Of a stretch of DNA of 64,000 bases, positions 12,698-25,791 are shown one piece after another. The notes beneath the pieces were generated by a model. It was not told the DNA's origin. It saw nothing but the letters and a program-made list of their open reading frames with translations, and searched no databases. The translations under genes and the position numbers were made by a program. Each line of letters begins with the position of its first letter. The first letter of the stretch is position 1. Source of the DNA: Talpa occidentalis (Eukaryota > Chordata > Mammalia > Eulipotyphla > Talpidae). The DNA lies in assembly GCF_014898055.3 (NCBI RefSeq), contig NW_023601433.1, positions 44,573,876 through 44,637,875 of the forward strand. The letters run 5' to 3'.

Positions 12698-12895
12698 CCC
12701 AGAGGTCTTGTTTACCAGTTTCTTCCTTTCCACCATCACATTCTTAACTACTTTGCCAAAGTTGTGTCATGTATGTGAAGGTTTGACAAGTTTAAGTCAT
12801 TACTGTTACTTCTTTTAGAAAGTCTTTACAACTATTATATCCCCTAAAATGTTTTCTATATCCCAAGATTTTACATTAGAAAAAGGGAAAACTTG

Positions 12896-13164
12896 GGGCC
12901 TCCCTGGTGGCACAAGTTGTTAAGCACTGCACTAAGAAGCAATCCGCAGCCTCTGCAACACAAGTTCGATCCCTGGCCGGCCAGGGAGCAACCCACATGG
13001 CGAGGCAGACCTTTCCTGTCTTGCCCGCTGCTCCCCTCAGCAGTGTATTTCAGTCAGTCTGCCTGTTCTGTTCTCCACTCTGTCTCTGGTGAATCCTCTC
13101 ACCCCCCAATCTCTGGCCCGTACCCCAGCTCTTGTGTGCATAAATAAATAAATCTTTTTTTTTT
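12896..13164 (+). mobile_element. tRNA-derived SINE, older subfamily
   Basis: Head GGGCCTCCCTGGTGGCACAA, B box AGTTCGATCCC, tail AAATAAATAAATCTT followed by T and A runs. Target duplications AAAAGGGAAAACTTG (12881-12895) and AAAAGGGAATACTTG (13165-13179) differ by one base. Confidence 0.88.
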
Positions 13165-13884
13165 AAAAGGGAATACTTGTTGTGGGGAGGGCTACATAAA
13201 TACATGCATATGCCTGTCTGTGTATCTGTATGTGTGTGCCCAAAATTCTTGTTATGAAAATGTTAATGGAAGTGTTAGATATTCCAGTCTTCTGTTTTTT
13301 AGCATAACAATGACAAAAAACGTTCAGTTAGTCATGCAAATTGTGTTTGTATATGATACTTTTGTCTATTGCTTACTAGATAGACCTCAGGAGAAAGGAG
13401 AGGAGGGTTTTTTGGTTTGCTCTGTGTTGCTCTATTCCAGTCACGTGGCTGCATAACCTCGGCCTTTCCTTTGGAAGACAAAGGGGTGGTCAGCTCCTAT
13501 TGCATAGAAAGAGATATTACTAGTTCAGAGTAAATTTCCTGGAACACACATTCATAAAATTTATTTACAGTTGCTTCTTGAAGAATCTTAGAAAATATAG
13601 TTGTTTCTGTAGCACAGAAGGAATTAGTAAGTGGCAGATCCTGACCTTTGTCCTGTGCAAATACCAGTGTGTACACATAGGCAGTTCTGTTTGTGCCCCA
13701 GGCTATTTGCTTAGACTTGGGAGGAGTGTATTCCAGCCCAGGAAATGGGCTCTTCCTCCTTGAGCTCAGATGCCTTCCTGAAGAGTTGAGGGACCCAGAC
13801 TGCTGGTACTTGCTTGATCTTTCTAGTCACTGAACTTATTAGCACTTCCCCCCAGCTGATCAGAGTCTGTTTCTTCCCCTGTAG

Positions 13885-13975
13885 CTATGATGTTCATTCT
13901 TACATAAGGGTAAGGGATTATTATGGGAATTAAATGAGATAATGTAAATGCAAACACCTTGTCAGTGCCTTGTTT
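13885..13975 (-). mobile_element. MIR-like relic
   Basis: GGGAATTAAATGAGATAATG followed by CAGTGCCTTG matches the antisense MIR core. Confidence 0.45.
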
Positions 13976-14276
13976 ACAACAGACCTGAACTATTTCCTTT
14001 TTCAGTCTCTCTGTTCCTTTGGTCTCTGGCTTCTTGGACATTGCGTAATGAGATGGGTTGTGGTCAGGTCGTGGAGGCACCAAAAACTAGGCTGGAAATT
14101 TCATTTTATTCTGGGGACACACCCAAGGTTTTTGAAGGTTATGAAGGATTGGAGATGATCAGATATCTACTTCATGGAGGTCATTTCAGTACTGTGCTTA
14201 AGGTTAGAACCAGATGCATTTTAGAGCTTTATGACAAAATAATTATGCACTATATATAAAGATTTCTTTATGGGTA

Positions 14277-14558
14277 TACTTTTTTAAAAATATTTATTTA
14301 TTTATTTATACATACAAGAACTGGGGTACAGGCAGAGAGGTGTGTGGAGGGGGCAGTGAGAGGATTTACCAGAGACAGAGTGGGGAGCAGAAAAGGCAGG
14401 ACGTCTGAAATACACTGCTGAGGGGAGCAGCGGGCAAATCTGGAGAGGTCTGCTGAACCATGTGGGTACCTCCCTGGCTGGGGATGGAACTCGCACGGCA
14501 GTGGCTGCGGACAGCCTCATAGGCTGAGTCCCAACCCTTTGTGCCACCAGGGATGCCC
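14277..14558 (-). mobile_element. tRNA-derived SINE, older subfamily
   Basis: Inverted copy with A/T tail (TTATTTATTTATTTATAC), CACTGCTGAGGGGAGCAG body and head complement GCCACCAGGGATGCCC. Imperfect target duplications TCTTTATGGGTA (14265-14276) and TCTTTATAGGTA (14559-14570). Confidence 0.82.
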
Positions 14559-15548
14559 TCTTTATAGGTACATTTGCATGCAGTGAGTCATATGATTAGA
14601 TCTACTGGGTTTGAATGATTCCTGATAGATCAAATGCCTGTATTTTTAAGCCTGGCACAGCTGCAGCTCCGCTGTTGGCAGGCGCTTGAATTAGATAACT
14701 GCAATATCTCTATACTGAATATCTTTAATGATTTTTATTGCAGATTAAGCAATTATAAGATGAAATTTGCCCTTTTCAGGCAGTAGAGAAATTACTGTAT
14801 AGTAAAGAGAGACTTTCCCAGGTTACTTAAGTAGGGGGTAGACAGTCCAATAGTATTTGTATTTATAAAAACATTAAATGATTGCATCCTTAACTGCAAG
14901 TGCTAAATATTCAGAGGACATTCTTCTATATCATGTATGGCTATATTTACATAATTGGGTTTGGGTAGATATTTTGAGAAATAAGTATATGTGTGTGTAT
15001 ACACACTCATATTTATATGTGGGGGCATATTTAAGACTCAGCTGAAAACATAACATTCTTCTCTATCCCATTTGGTTTTTATATTTGTAGGATGAGACCA
15101 TTCTTGCCTCTAGGTTCCCTGCCCATGCCCTAACTTGATGGAGAATGTTCTTGTACGTAGTTTGTTTGTGGAGGTAAACTGAAAACTGAGTGTCTGAAAG
15201 TGTTAATCCAGTTTCCTTCCACAGTTTACTCTTCTGTTAAAGTATCAATAAGAAGTATCAAATGAGCAGATAAAAAATTATTGGGTGAATAAAGTCCAAA
15301 CTTAACTGAACACTTTGTGTGGGAGATATTACATCATGTTGACTTACCTTAATTCATAAATGCAGAGAATGGCAAGAAAATAATTTGGGAATTGTTCAGT
15401 GTCAATAAAGATGAAGTTTTAGAGGAAGAAAAATTAATATTCTTTCTCATGTATTAAAGAAAACCTTATTGGCACCTGGGTTGTGGAATACTGGAAACCC
15501 AGTACTTCCTGTTAAGGATTTTATATCCACCTTGTTTTCCTGTTTTCC

Positions 15549-15566
15549 ATATATATATATAGAGAG

Positions 15567-15623
<57 letters not shown>

Positions 15624-15690
15624 TCTATATATATGAAAAGATATATATATATCTGAAAAGATATATATAAAAATATATGTATACACATAT
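15549..15690. repeat. Compound AT / AGAT microsatellite
   Basis: A short (AT)n is followed by an uninterrupted AGAT tract at 15567-15623 (57 bp, about 14 units). After it come imperfect (AT)n stretches with two ATGAAAAGATATATAT / CTGAAAAGATATATAT-like copies. Likely length-variable. Confidence 0.95.
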
Positions 15691-15694
15691 ATAT

Positions 15695-15950
15695 TTAAGA
15701 TTTACTTATACAAGAACTGGAGTACAGTCAGAGGCAAGGGAGGATGAGAGAATTCACCAGAGACAGAGCAGGGAGCAGAACAGGCAGACTGACCTAAAAA
15801 CACTGCTGAGGGGAGCAACAGGCAAGGCAAGAGAGGTCTGCTGCGCCATGTGGGAATCTCCCTGGCTGGCTGGGAATTGAACCCGTGCAGCAGAAGCTGT
15901 GGCCAGTTTTATAGCGCGGGCCCCAACTTGCTGCACCACCAGGGAGGCCC
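15695..15950 (-). mobile_element. tRNA-derived SINE, older subfamily
   Basis: Inverted copy with AAGATTTACTTATACAAGAA tail complement, CACTGCTGAGGGGAGCAA body and CACCAGGGAGGCCC head complement. Its tail end adjoins the AT/AGAT microsatellite at 15549-15690, so the target duplication is hard to define. Confidence 0.82.
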
Positions 15951-18239
15951 AGGTATATTTTTGTTAAGGTAGCAAGTCCAGAGTTAAATTCTTCAGAACC
16001 TGATCTAATGTCTAACATGATGAATGCTCCTGAGGCTAGTGGCAAGGTCCCTGACTAAAGTCATGACTGTTGCTAATAATGTTCTGGTCATATTTTAAAT
16101 TGTATCATCTTACTACATCAAATGAATCCCTGTCCTTCTAACTTCTTTTTCTCCATGCGTAGTTTCTCTTGCATTTTCCTTTTTGTTTTTTTCCCCCCAG
16201 CATTGCTTGACCATCTATTTTTTTGTTTTCTTCTCTTTTTGCTGTCCTCTCCCCATTCATACATTTGTAAATTACCAGGGACACCTCTGGCTGACTGTTG
16301 ACCTCACATTATTTTTCCTAACTTACTCCCTTGCCTCCCTGTCCCTGGGTTCTGTCCTCAGCGAGCAAGCTTGATGCACAGGAAGCAGAAGGTGAGGTGG
16401 AGAAGCTTCACAAAAGAAGAGGTGCAAAGAGCCTTAGGGAAGTTAAACTCTAGTTTGAAGGTGCCATGTCATTGCTAAGCTTTTATCACCAGTGCTTTTA
16501 ATTTTACCTTGTGACTTTTCATATGTATTGATAGTGTAATGATCCTGAATCAACAAGACCGTATTTATACGTCTTGACATTGTAATGACTCTGACTGATT
16601 GGAAGGTGTGGGCAGCTGAGATAGAACATCTTAAGCCCTCAGTTAAAAAGTCACCCCAAGTTTATGTAGACACTTATAAACAGACTTGGGGAAGTCAAGG
16701 CCATTAAAAACCTGGCTCCTAGATCAAAATTAACAGGTAGTTTGGATAATATGCTTCTGAAAAGCAGTATAAGTATAGGCTCTGAATTTGAGGCAATTTG
16801 AGATGCCTGTGGATTACACACCCAGAGTCCTGAGGCCATCTCCGCAGTTTGGCGGGAACTGCTGGAGAGTTACCTGTGAAGTGCTCACTTCCCCACTTCA
16901 GGTACATGACTACCAGGAGCACTCAGGACCTAGTCCTGCCCACTCTGCTTGCCAGTCCCCCAAACTTAGCCAAGAGGTTCATTTCCTTCATCCCCTTTTT
17001 GTTGTCAGTTGAACTGTAAAGTGGATTCCTCCCAGTAAATTCAGGTTGTGGTTATAGACATCTGGCTATGTGAGTGAAACCTTGCTCTGTGGATGTCAGC
17101 ATTCTAGAGATCCCAAACCTGATAAACCAAGCTGCTTACGGGAGAAAGAGCCTGAACCAGGCCTAGGTCTTGGCTTCTGGATGCTGCAGAAGCTTCTCCC
17201 ATAAGTAAGTGCCTGCAAATGTGCAGATTGGACACAGAACTTCTGTTTTTGTTTGGAGCGTCTTGTCTGTACTGGGCCTTCCTGCCTCTACATAATTCAT
17301 TAATTATACAATGACTGAAAAAAACCCAGTAGAATCAAGGTCACAGTTGCTACTTTTGAGTTGCCAAAGTCACTGGGGCCTTCTGATGCAAGAGCACCAT
17401 TTGCAAGTTCCTAGTGGTCAGAGGGTGAGTCCCATGGTGGAGTCCTGACTTACCAGGCTTTGCTTCTAGAAGACTGGGGGTAGGATAGGGGCAGAGCGAG
17501 CAAAGAACTGTCAGTCTTTTGAGCACATTGTACAAATGGAATGAGATCCCTCTGCTGCTGGTGATGGGTTAGGGGCAGCACCATAGCTGGATCCATAGCT
17601 CCTCTGTGGTAGGAGTAAAGAATGCACAGAAAAGTTCTTTCCTAAAAGATACAGAAGGGGAAATCACTCTTTAAGTCTCCACCTATCCTTGTAAAAGTGA
17701 TTTTGAGTTGTAGTTGCTCAATTTAACTTTATGAAAACTAAATTCCACTGTATAAAATAAGGAAGTTAAAACTAAGTAATTTTAGAATATTCTGGTCAGA
17801 CCTTTGATTGGGTCATAAGTCTTGAGATTTCTCACACTTGGAGCTACTGGGAAGTACTCATTCGTATGTACTCTTTAATGCCTTGCCTAAGGAGTCACCA
17901 AGAACCTTAGGTAAGACTCAGCAATAAGACTGCATTGGTCATATTAGCCTGAGGAATTCAGCTGCTTATTCTAGTGATACTTGTAGTTTACGTGGAAGAG
18001 GGCTAGACTGGAAATTGAAGATATAAATAAATAGACTTCCTGCTTATTTGAAGGAAAAGACCTGAAGTTCCATAATCTACGTAATCATTAACTGTATCAG
18101 TTATCAAAACAGTTTTAGGGTGCATTGAAACTAAGGTAGAGAAAACTTTTTACTGGAATACTTGACTTCTGATCTGAATTGGTCACAAAAAATAGGAAAA
18201 AGAACATAGGAAAAAGATATTATGGGTGAAGGCGATGCA

Positions 18240-18540
18240 AAGGTAAAAAATAACAATTATAAAAGTTAGGTGGATATAATATAACCCATGGTGATTACAG
18301 TTAATACTACTTATTGTGTATTCAAAAGCTTCTAAGAAAGATCTTAAGAGTTTTCATTACAAGGAAAATATTTTTGTAACTATGGTGGTGGGTTTTAAGT
18401 AAACTTATTATAGTAATCATGTTACATACAAATCATTATATTGTATATTTAGAATTATTATATATGTGTATATAGAATCATTATATTGTACTCCTGAAAC
18501 CAGTGTTACATGTCAATTATACCTCAATTAAAAATACTAT
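18240..18540 (+). mobile_element. L1 3'-end fragment
   Basis: The order GTGATTACAGTTAATACTAC, TTATTATAGTAATCATG, TCATTATATTGTAC and GTCAATTATACCTCAATTAA is characteristic of laurasiatherian L1 3' UTRs, ending in an A-rich tail. Confidence 0.65.
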
Positions 18541-20224
18541 ATACATTTGCAGATTTAGATGCCAAGGTCAAATTTTGTTTTTCTTATTACTGGTGAGTCA
18601 GCCCGCCTACCATCACTTTCTTGGTGGACTAGTTCTGTAAGTGTGGGGAGAATCTGAGCTCTCTACTCCAAATTTAGGTAGCACCTTTATACATACTTAT
18701 AGCCACAAAGATATAGAAATAATTTTTTTTATCTTCTCAATTATTTGTATGTGTTGTGTGTGTGTGTATATGTATGTATGCACGTACTATTTGGGAGTTT
18801 GTGTGGTAACAAAACAGTAAACATAGGAGATTTCAAGACAATGCACAGTATAAATTAGCAATATAAAAGCTCTTAAATATGACACCATTCTCTATAGTGA
18901 TTCTTTTTCAGAGAGCTTAAAACTAGAAAGATTAGAAAATTAAATTTGCTATTTGAGCACCAATGGTAAAAAAGTTTTAATGAAAGTGCTTGTGGGCTTT
19001 CTGGGAAAGAAGTCAGTGCCTCACACAGTGAGTGCCCTTGTGTAGAAAGAGGCTTTGAAAGAATCAGATATGGTTGTACATCTAGCATTCTTTTACTAAA
19101 GAATCTTTCTACAAATATGACCCCTTACTGAACGTCTGTTATAGCCCTCTGCCCTGTTTAAGGAAGGCAATGTGTATTCTTAGGTTTGAGATCTTGGTAA
19201 ACTGTCCTAACCTACAACTGCATTAGAAATGCCCCAGGATTCTGCTAGGTGCCCCCACTCCTGTCTAACATGCTGGGGTCCTTCCTGTTCACGCCATCAG
19301 TGGAAAGTATGCTGCTGAGCCTCATATCAGTAGCAACCCTTTCCGTCTGACTGGTGATTGGCCAATACTTGAATGGGGGGGTATTTGAGCTTTGTTCTGC
19401 TAACCTTTAAGCTGTGGAGACTTTTTTGGTGTTAATATTTAATAAATGTTAATGAGAGTTTTAATCCAAATTAGATCACTGACAGGGATAGAGAACTTTT
19501 CTGGGAGATTGTCACAGTTGACTTTAATGACACTTATTACATACAGTGTTATACCCAGAATATTTTGTCATTCTGGATGACTTTAATGAATATGCAATGG
19601 ATAAGCTTCAAATATCTTAATTAAATGTCGAAATGCTACATAGTAGGCAGGTGTAAAGATCATGAGGACATTATAATAGCTACTGAACTCAATGCATAGG
19701 GGAGCATTGTTCTAATCTTGACCTGCGTTTCCTGGCCTTTGACTCTAACTGAGCAGCAGAGATCTTTTCACCAGGCTTTCCAGCATATCCCCAGCAGCTC
19801 TGCCCAGGCAGTGTGTGCATGCCCTTGCCCTTGGCCACTCTCAGATGCTCAGATGTGACTGGCAGAAAATTCTCTCCTGCTTTAGCTACAGAACTTACCG
19901 CTAAGGAGAAAGTCACTTGAGATTCCAACTTTTACAACTTTGACTTTATGTGGAGTATGACTCCTTTGTTCTTGTTTTAATATGTATAAAATTAGTAGCC
20001 CTGATAAAAGATGACAAATAAAATTTTGGGATATTGTTGCTTTCACATTTATCATGCACATCATAAAGTGACTTACGAACAGAAATATAATAATGACATG
20101 GTGCAGAGTTCTTTCCTGCTAGATAGATAGCATTCCTTATTGGTTGAGCTGAAGAACTAATGATTGGCATTCGGCTGTTACCAGGCGAAGGGTCTAAATA
20201 TTCACTGGATCAGAACATCTCTTA

Positions 20225-20487
20225 CCAGATCTGGGTTTGGACACTTGTCAAAAAAAAATGCAGACAAAAAGGTGTACAGCAGCATAAAATAAAAACAATT
20301 TATTTTAACTAAAGGGCAGGAGAGAGGTTAATTAGCAGGGATAAAGGGAGATGGGGAAGGTGCAGCTGTCAACTGATGAAACAAAGTAGAACTTCAACTA
20401 TAGAGACCTGTTCCATGCAGGGTGCGGCAAGGGCTGCCATGTGTAACTGGGGTCTGTGGTTCTCCAGGGCAAAGTCTTTCCAAAGTC

Positions 20488-20544
<57 letters not shown>

Positions 20545-20960
20545 AGTCACCACCCATCCCCAACCAGAACCCTGGCAGTGAGGTCTGCTATCAGCCCACC
20601 CTGCAGGGTCACTGCCTTCTGCAGCGATCACAGTGATGGTGCAAACCCATGTCAATCAGTCCCTTTTTAAAGGTCATCACAATGGCTGCTCTGCTTTGTC
20701 CCCTTCCCAGTAGCCCCTTTGCTCAGAATATCTGAGGTAAGAGTCCGCTCTTTCTCCTGGCAGGAAATGCAGTGTGGTCTGCACCCAGCTCAGGAGGCTG
20801 AGCTGCTACCCCTCAGGCCCCAGGGCTACTGTGCTCAGTGGCTCAGGGCGGCTCCAGCACATCTTGACAGTTTCATGGTACATGTCCATATTCAAGAGGC
20901 AGAGTTAAATATGATGTCTTTAGCTGGATGGACATTAATATTAACCTAGCAGAAGTCTAT
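20225..20960 (-). mobile_element. Candidate solo LTR containing the CTG tract
   Basis: Read on the minus strand, it has a CTTTAAAAAGGGACTG promoter-like motif, then the CAG tract, then an AAAATAAATTGTTTTTATTT polyadenylation-like region and a U5-like tail. GC content exceeds the flanks. The family is not identified, and boundaries are approximate. Confidence 0.35.
20491..20541. repeat. Pure (CTG)17 / (CAG)17 trinucleotide tract
   Basis: Seventeen uninterrupted CTG units on the + strand, with TTG on both sides. Minus-strand frames through it read poly-Gln (19 Gln with flanking CAA codons), but no gene context supports translation. In the sense orientation of SIPA1L2 the transcript would carry CUG repeats. 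Confidence 0.98.
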
Positions 20961-21959
20961 TTTTTTGAGAACTGGAGGAAATTTGTAGTGAAGAATTTTC
21001 TACAGAATTTTATTTTTCACTTTGCTTAAGCTTATTTCTAGACATTTGACTTGCAGAGAGCTACAATTTTGGTTTTGTAGTAAAACCATTTTGCCAGTGA
21101 AAAACATGAAAATTCAGACTTCTTGTGTCACATTTCAAACTAAAGGCATGTTATAATCAAACCAGGAAAATGTGAAAATAGAGATTTACAATGGAAATGT
21201 TGATTCAATTTGAGCTGAAGCCAAACATTCATGAGGGAAAATTAGATTAAACAGTAGATGTTTAGAGAGACTTTAAATTATGACAGCTTTAAAAAAACAT
21301 ATGTTGTGGATGTTTCCCATGCTTTGCGCGTGTTCTCCCTGGCAGACTTGGAACCTAGCTCCTCGATGTTTGAGCCGTTTATTAAATTTTCCTTTATCTT
21401 TCTTTGGACTAGTGGACACAAAACTTATAACTTGGAGTCTGGTGATTGGGAACTGTATCTTACACATTACTGTGCGATCAAAACCTGATGCTGTCAGTGG
21501 AAATAATTCCTTTCTATCAGACTGTATTATGTTTATGAGCATGCATTGCCATTTCAGACAGTAGCATAAAGCTACCAGTTACAACTGATTTATTCCATTT
21601 GTTAAAGGCCAGCAGATATTCTATGCAACTAGTTTATTTTCAAATTACTATTCAAATAGAAGGGAAAGTACTTGAAGTTGTGAGAAACTGGAATCTGTGT
21701 ATTAGGGGAATAAGGTAATGGGATGATTCATTGAGTGAGTGGATATAATTGCTAGAATGGTGAGTCTTCTTAAAGATCCAGAACCTTCAACATTGCCTTG
21801 CTGGAACCAGCAAGACCTCTCCTTGGTGGTAATAGCTGAGTCTAATGATGGCATCTAGAGTCAGCAGGAATGCTTTGTACTATTGGAGATAATGTGACTT
21901 AGAAACACTTTCTCCCTTTCCATGGATTACCTTTTTGCATCGCACTTTTGATAGTGTCT

Positions 21960-22560
21960 TGTGATGCACAAATGTTTTTGTCATTGATAGAGTTCATCTT
22001 GCCTTATGCATTTTTGCTTTTGTCACTATGTCCCAAAAAGTTTTGCTATCCAGTGTCATGAAGCTTTTGCTCTGTATTTTCTTCTGCGTTTTAGCTCTAC
22101 ATTTAAGTCTTTGATCCATTTAATTTTTGTATCTGGTATAATACATACATCACATTCTTTTTGTTTGTGGATACCCTGATGGCACAGCTCCATTTATTGA
22201 GAAGACTGTTTTTTATCACTTGAATTGACTTGGTGCTCTTTTCATAGATTGTTTGATCTCATACATGGTGGCTTATTTCTGGTCTTTCTAGTCTGTTGAT
22301 CTTATATGGCTGTCTTTATACCAGTACCCTACCATTTTGATTGTTTAGCTTTGCAAAGTTTTGAAATCAGAACAATAAGAGACCTCCAACTTTCTTCTTT
22401 TTTTTTTTAAGAGATTTAGCTTTTCTATATTCCATGAATTTTAGGATTTTCTAAGTACACCATTGTGCTTATATCCTATCTGTAGTCACTTTGGGTAGAA
22501 CAGAAATCTTAGTAATAAATTCTAATTCATGAAGATGGAATATCTTTCCATTTATTTGAG
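21960..22560 (-). mobile_element. Antisense L1 ORF2 fragment
   Basis: The + strand reads as the complement of the L1 ORF2 3' region: CATTTAAGTCTTTGATCCAT, TGGCACAGCTCCATTTATTG, CTTTATACCAGTACC and TTTTGAAATCAGAACAA occur in the expected order. Frames are broken. Confidence 0.65.
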
Positions 22561-22589
22561 TCTAGTACTTTTTAATATATTTTATTTCA

Positions 22590-22740
22590 TGGCAAGAGTA
22601 CAGATTCAGCTGTAGTCAGGCAGACCTATTGGATTCTTGCTCATCTACTTAACACATTGCTCAGTATTAGATGAGTCTCTTAGGTGTCGCATGCACTTCT
22701 TTAACTGTGTGAATATTATATATTGTGTATCAAGGGCTCA
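22590..22740 (-). mobile_element. MIR-like relic
   Basis: GTACAGATTCAGCTGTAGTC, AGGCAGACCTATTGG and GATGAGTCTCTTAGG follow antisense MIR order. Strongly diverged. Confidence 0.35.
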
Positions 22741-23194
22741 ACAGTATGACATCTTCTTCCCTTTGTGACTTTCTGCTTTCCTAGGACATCTGTTTGTGCA
22801 CCAGCTTTGTTCTCTGTGGTTTAACAACACTTAACCTGTTATCTCTCATTTTTAGTCTGAATTCCAACACTCTGACTTCAAACCTTATTTATCTTCATTC
22901 TTTCATTGTTTCCCCATCTCAGATTCTGACTCCAACTTCAGGCCAGTGGTGACTGCACTCCAGAGCTTTGTAGGTAGGGACCATTGCCCTGTTCTTCAGT
23001 CTCACTACTGGACCACCTGGGATCCAGCACTGAGAGAAGCATGGCCGTAGATGGATGTAGTCATAGGGCCATAGGAGAGGGGGTTTGGGGGTGGTTTAAA
23101 AAAGGGCAAACACTAGCATTGCTCTGGAAGTAATGGTTTAATTACACCATCTGTTTGTATAGTGTTTTATGTTTTCCAAAGTGCTTTCCTACCC

Positions 23195-23355
23195 CATGGA
23201 TCTCAGGGATGAATCAACACCAGAAACACCTGAGGAACTTGTTAAAAACAGTCTGGGGGCCCCACGCCCAAGCTCATGAGTCAGAATTTCTAAGAGAGTA
23301 GCTATGGAATTTGTATTTTTAACTAACATTTCTCAGCCAATTTTCTGGCAACAGG
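23195..23355 (+). mobile_element. MER5-like DNA-transposon relic
   Basis: CACCTGAGGAACTTGTTAAA, GGGGCCCCACGCCCA, GAGTCAGAATTTCT and TTTGTATTTTTAACTAAC appear in the order of MER5-type hAT MITEs. Confidence 0.55.
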
Positions 23356-24109
23356 CCTAGTATTACCCATATACAGAATATCCCCCTGACCCATCCCCCC
23401 TGCCAGTTCAGGAATCTTCTATTCAAAATCCAGTAGGACATACCTAGACAAAGCTAATGACAGATTAGAACAGTGCACCACGAAAGGCAGAGTTGGACTT
23501 GCCAGAGTCGTCATCCCGCTGTTTCCTTCTCTGGGAACCTTAGTCCCAAAGTTCTTCATAACATTTCTCCTACAAATGAAAACAGGAGTCCCATCACTCT
23601 TATCCCTCAGGGTTTTTAACATGGATATGAAGTCTGGGTTCTATTTTTTTTTTTTGTTTTGTTTTTTCCTGTATGAGTTTGGATATTTGTTCAGATTGGG
23701 TCATAGGAAAGCTAAGCCTTAGAATCTTTTTCCAAAGTATAAATTCCAGTTCCCCAGACATTTAAACCAGTATTATGGGATGTGCTTTATTACCTTCAAG
23801 AAGTGTGTAAACAATTTTGGAAACTACTCCTTTATTTTCACCACTCCTCCCATCCCTCCCACCCCCTATCCAAAACAGCTCAGAGAATGCAAGGCGAGTT
23901 ACAAGTTATGTCTAAAAGAGTTGAACACATAACTGAGTTTGAAGTTAGGAGGATTCAAGGTTTGACATAGAATGATGATGACAACAAAAACAGTTACTAG
24001 TATTGATCAGATTCTTAGTATGTTCAGGCATGTGCTAAACATGTTTCCTACATGATTGTCTGACAATAAAAGACCTCGTCCTCCTATGGTGTTCTCCCTC
24101 TTAATAAAG

Positions 24110-24830
24110 GTCACCTTCCTCCTTCCTGAAAAAGGAAGTAATCCTTGGTCACATCCTTGACTTTTCTTGTTCTCTCATCTTGCTCAACTCAATCTTTAGC
24201 TGACACTGCTAATTCTTCCTTCTCACCAGAATTTAGATTCTCACATTCCCTCACATCCAGAGCCTCCTTCCACTCTCACCATCTCACTGCTGCCAAGGAA
24301 TTCAAGCCCCAGTCGCCCTCTCGGGCCTTCCTTTTGCCTTCCTTGTTCCTTTGCTCATTAGAGCCTATTCTCATTGCAGCAAACAAACTTACTGTTAAAA
24401 CCTGAGTCAGATCTTGTCACCCCCCATTTCCCAGTGTCTTTGCTGTTCTTTGAGCAAGCAAGTCAGGCTTGCTGCCAAATTCAGTCTGTTGTCTTCCCCG
24501 ATAGCAGCTCCTGTCCTGTCCCTCTTCCTGCAAAGCTCAGCTGTGTGGCTCTGTCCTCAGCCTCTCTCCAGGTTTTCTCCTTTGCCACCTTACCCTTCTC
24601 TTAGCATCCACACCCACGCTTAAACACCCCCCAACATTTTTTATCTCATTCCTTTATGGCACCGACCCTTGACAAGTTCTGTGTTTATTTGTCCTTCTTT
24701 GTTCTATTATGCCTTCTACCAGAATGCCAAAATCTTGGCGATCATGGGTTTTCTACTTTGTTCATTACTGTATTCTCAGTCCTAGAGTACAAAGCAGGCC
24801 CTGGATGAATCTGTTAAGCACGTACATTAA
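24110..24830 (+). mobile_element. L2-like LINE 3' relic
   Basis: A long pyrimidine-rich stretch with CTGAGTCAGATCTTGTCACC, TTTATTTGTCCTTC, TCATTACTGTATTCTCAGTC and AAAGCAGGCCCTGGATGAAT in L2 order. No open frame of note. Confidence 0.5.
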
Positions 24831-24834
24831 ACAT

Positions 24835-24960
24835 CTTTTACAGATGATGAAATGGAGATTCCAGGGGTTTAAGAAATTTGCCCAGGGGAAGCAGTGAAGA
24901 AATGACTAAGCCAAGATTTGAACTTAGGTCTGACATCAATGTCTGTTCTTAATATCACAG
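24835..24960 (+). mobile_element. MIR relic
   Basis: TTTTACAGATGATGAAATGG, TTAAGAAATTTGCCCAGG, CCAAGATTTGAACTTAGGTC and GTCTGTTCTTAATATCAC match the 3' half of MIR well. Confidence 0.65.
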
Positions 24961-25704
24961 AGGAGTTGTAATTAGGGAATGGAAAATACATTCAGGGGAT
25001 AGAACTCCAAGAAGAAAGTCACCAAGGTGGGAAGGGTCTGGTGTATTTGGGAGACAATAAGATTTTCAGGGTGGTCTTGGTGGAATGGAACTAAATTTGG
25101 AAAGGGTCTTAAATTAGCTGTATTGTAGTTGTACTTTACTATTATTCAGGAACTCAGACCTGTGCTTGAAAAAAAAATCTGTAGCTAAAGTAGGGAAGGG
25201 GCTGTTTATGCTAGTAGAATAAATGGAAAGATCTCCTTCCTACAGATGCTATGAGAGTTCTGGTTAAACCGGACGAATACAGGAAAAACAGGTCTTCTCA
25301 CCTTTAGTGACAAAAGGGTCAGAAGGAGTTCTGCTTTAATCACCTGTGAGACTCATACTGAAGTCTGGGAACCAGTGCTTCTCCCCAGATCACCAGAGTT
25401 GGTGGTGAAATGAGCTTCATGTTGCCTGTAACACCTGCCCTGCATTGGGCAGGGCCAGCCCTCAGCAGTCTCTTATGGACCTCATATCTTCCCTTGGCCA
25501 AAGTTGGCAACACCTATTTTTCCCCATGAGAAAAAAGTAAAATTTATAATTCTTTGTTCTTTGTAACTGAGGAAAGAGAAAGGGCATTGGGGTTCCTTAT
25601 TCACCCTTCATAGTAACCTTTCCTGTTCCCCTCCAGTTTTATAGATGTATGGGTCTTGAATCTAAGCAATTAGAATATAGAAGGTAAATTGCATAACTCT
25701 AGAC

Positions 25705-25791
25705 TTTTTTTTTCTGTTCCCCACTCTGACTCTGGTGAATCTTCTCACCCCTGTACCTCTGGCCTGTACCCCAGTTCTTGTATGCATAAAT
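25705..25791 (+). mobile_element. 5'-truncated tRNA-derived SINE
   Basis: Only the 3' third is present, from CTGTTCCCCACTCTGACTC to the tail TTGTATGCATAAATAAA. Similar flanking AACTCTAGAC and AACTCTGGAC suggest a truncated insertion rather than later decay. Confidence 0.65.

Noticed and set aside
20398..20655. Poly-glutamine protein on the minus strand
   Set aside because: It arises from the (CAG)17 microsatellite in an LTR-like block. No splice, promoter or homologous protein context is visible.
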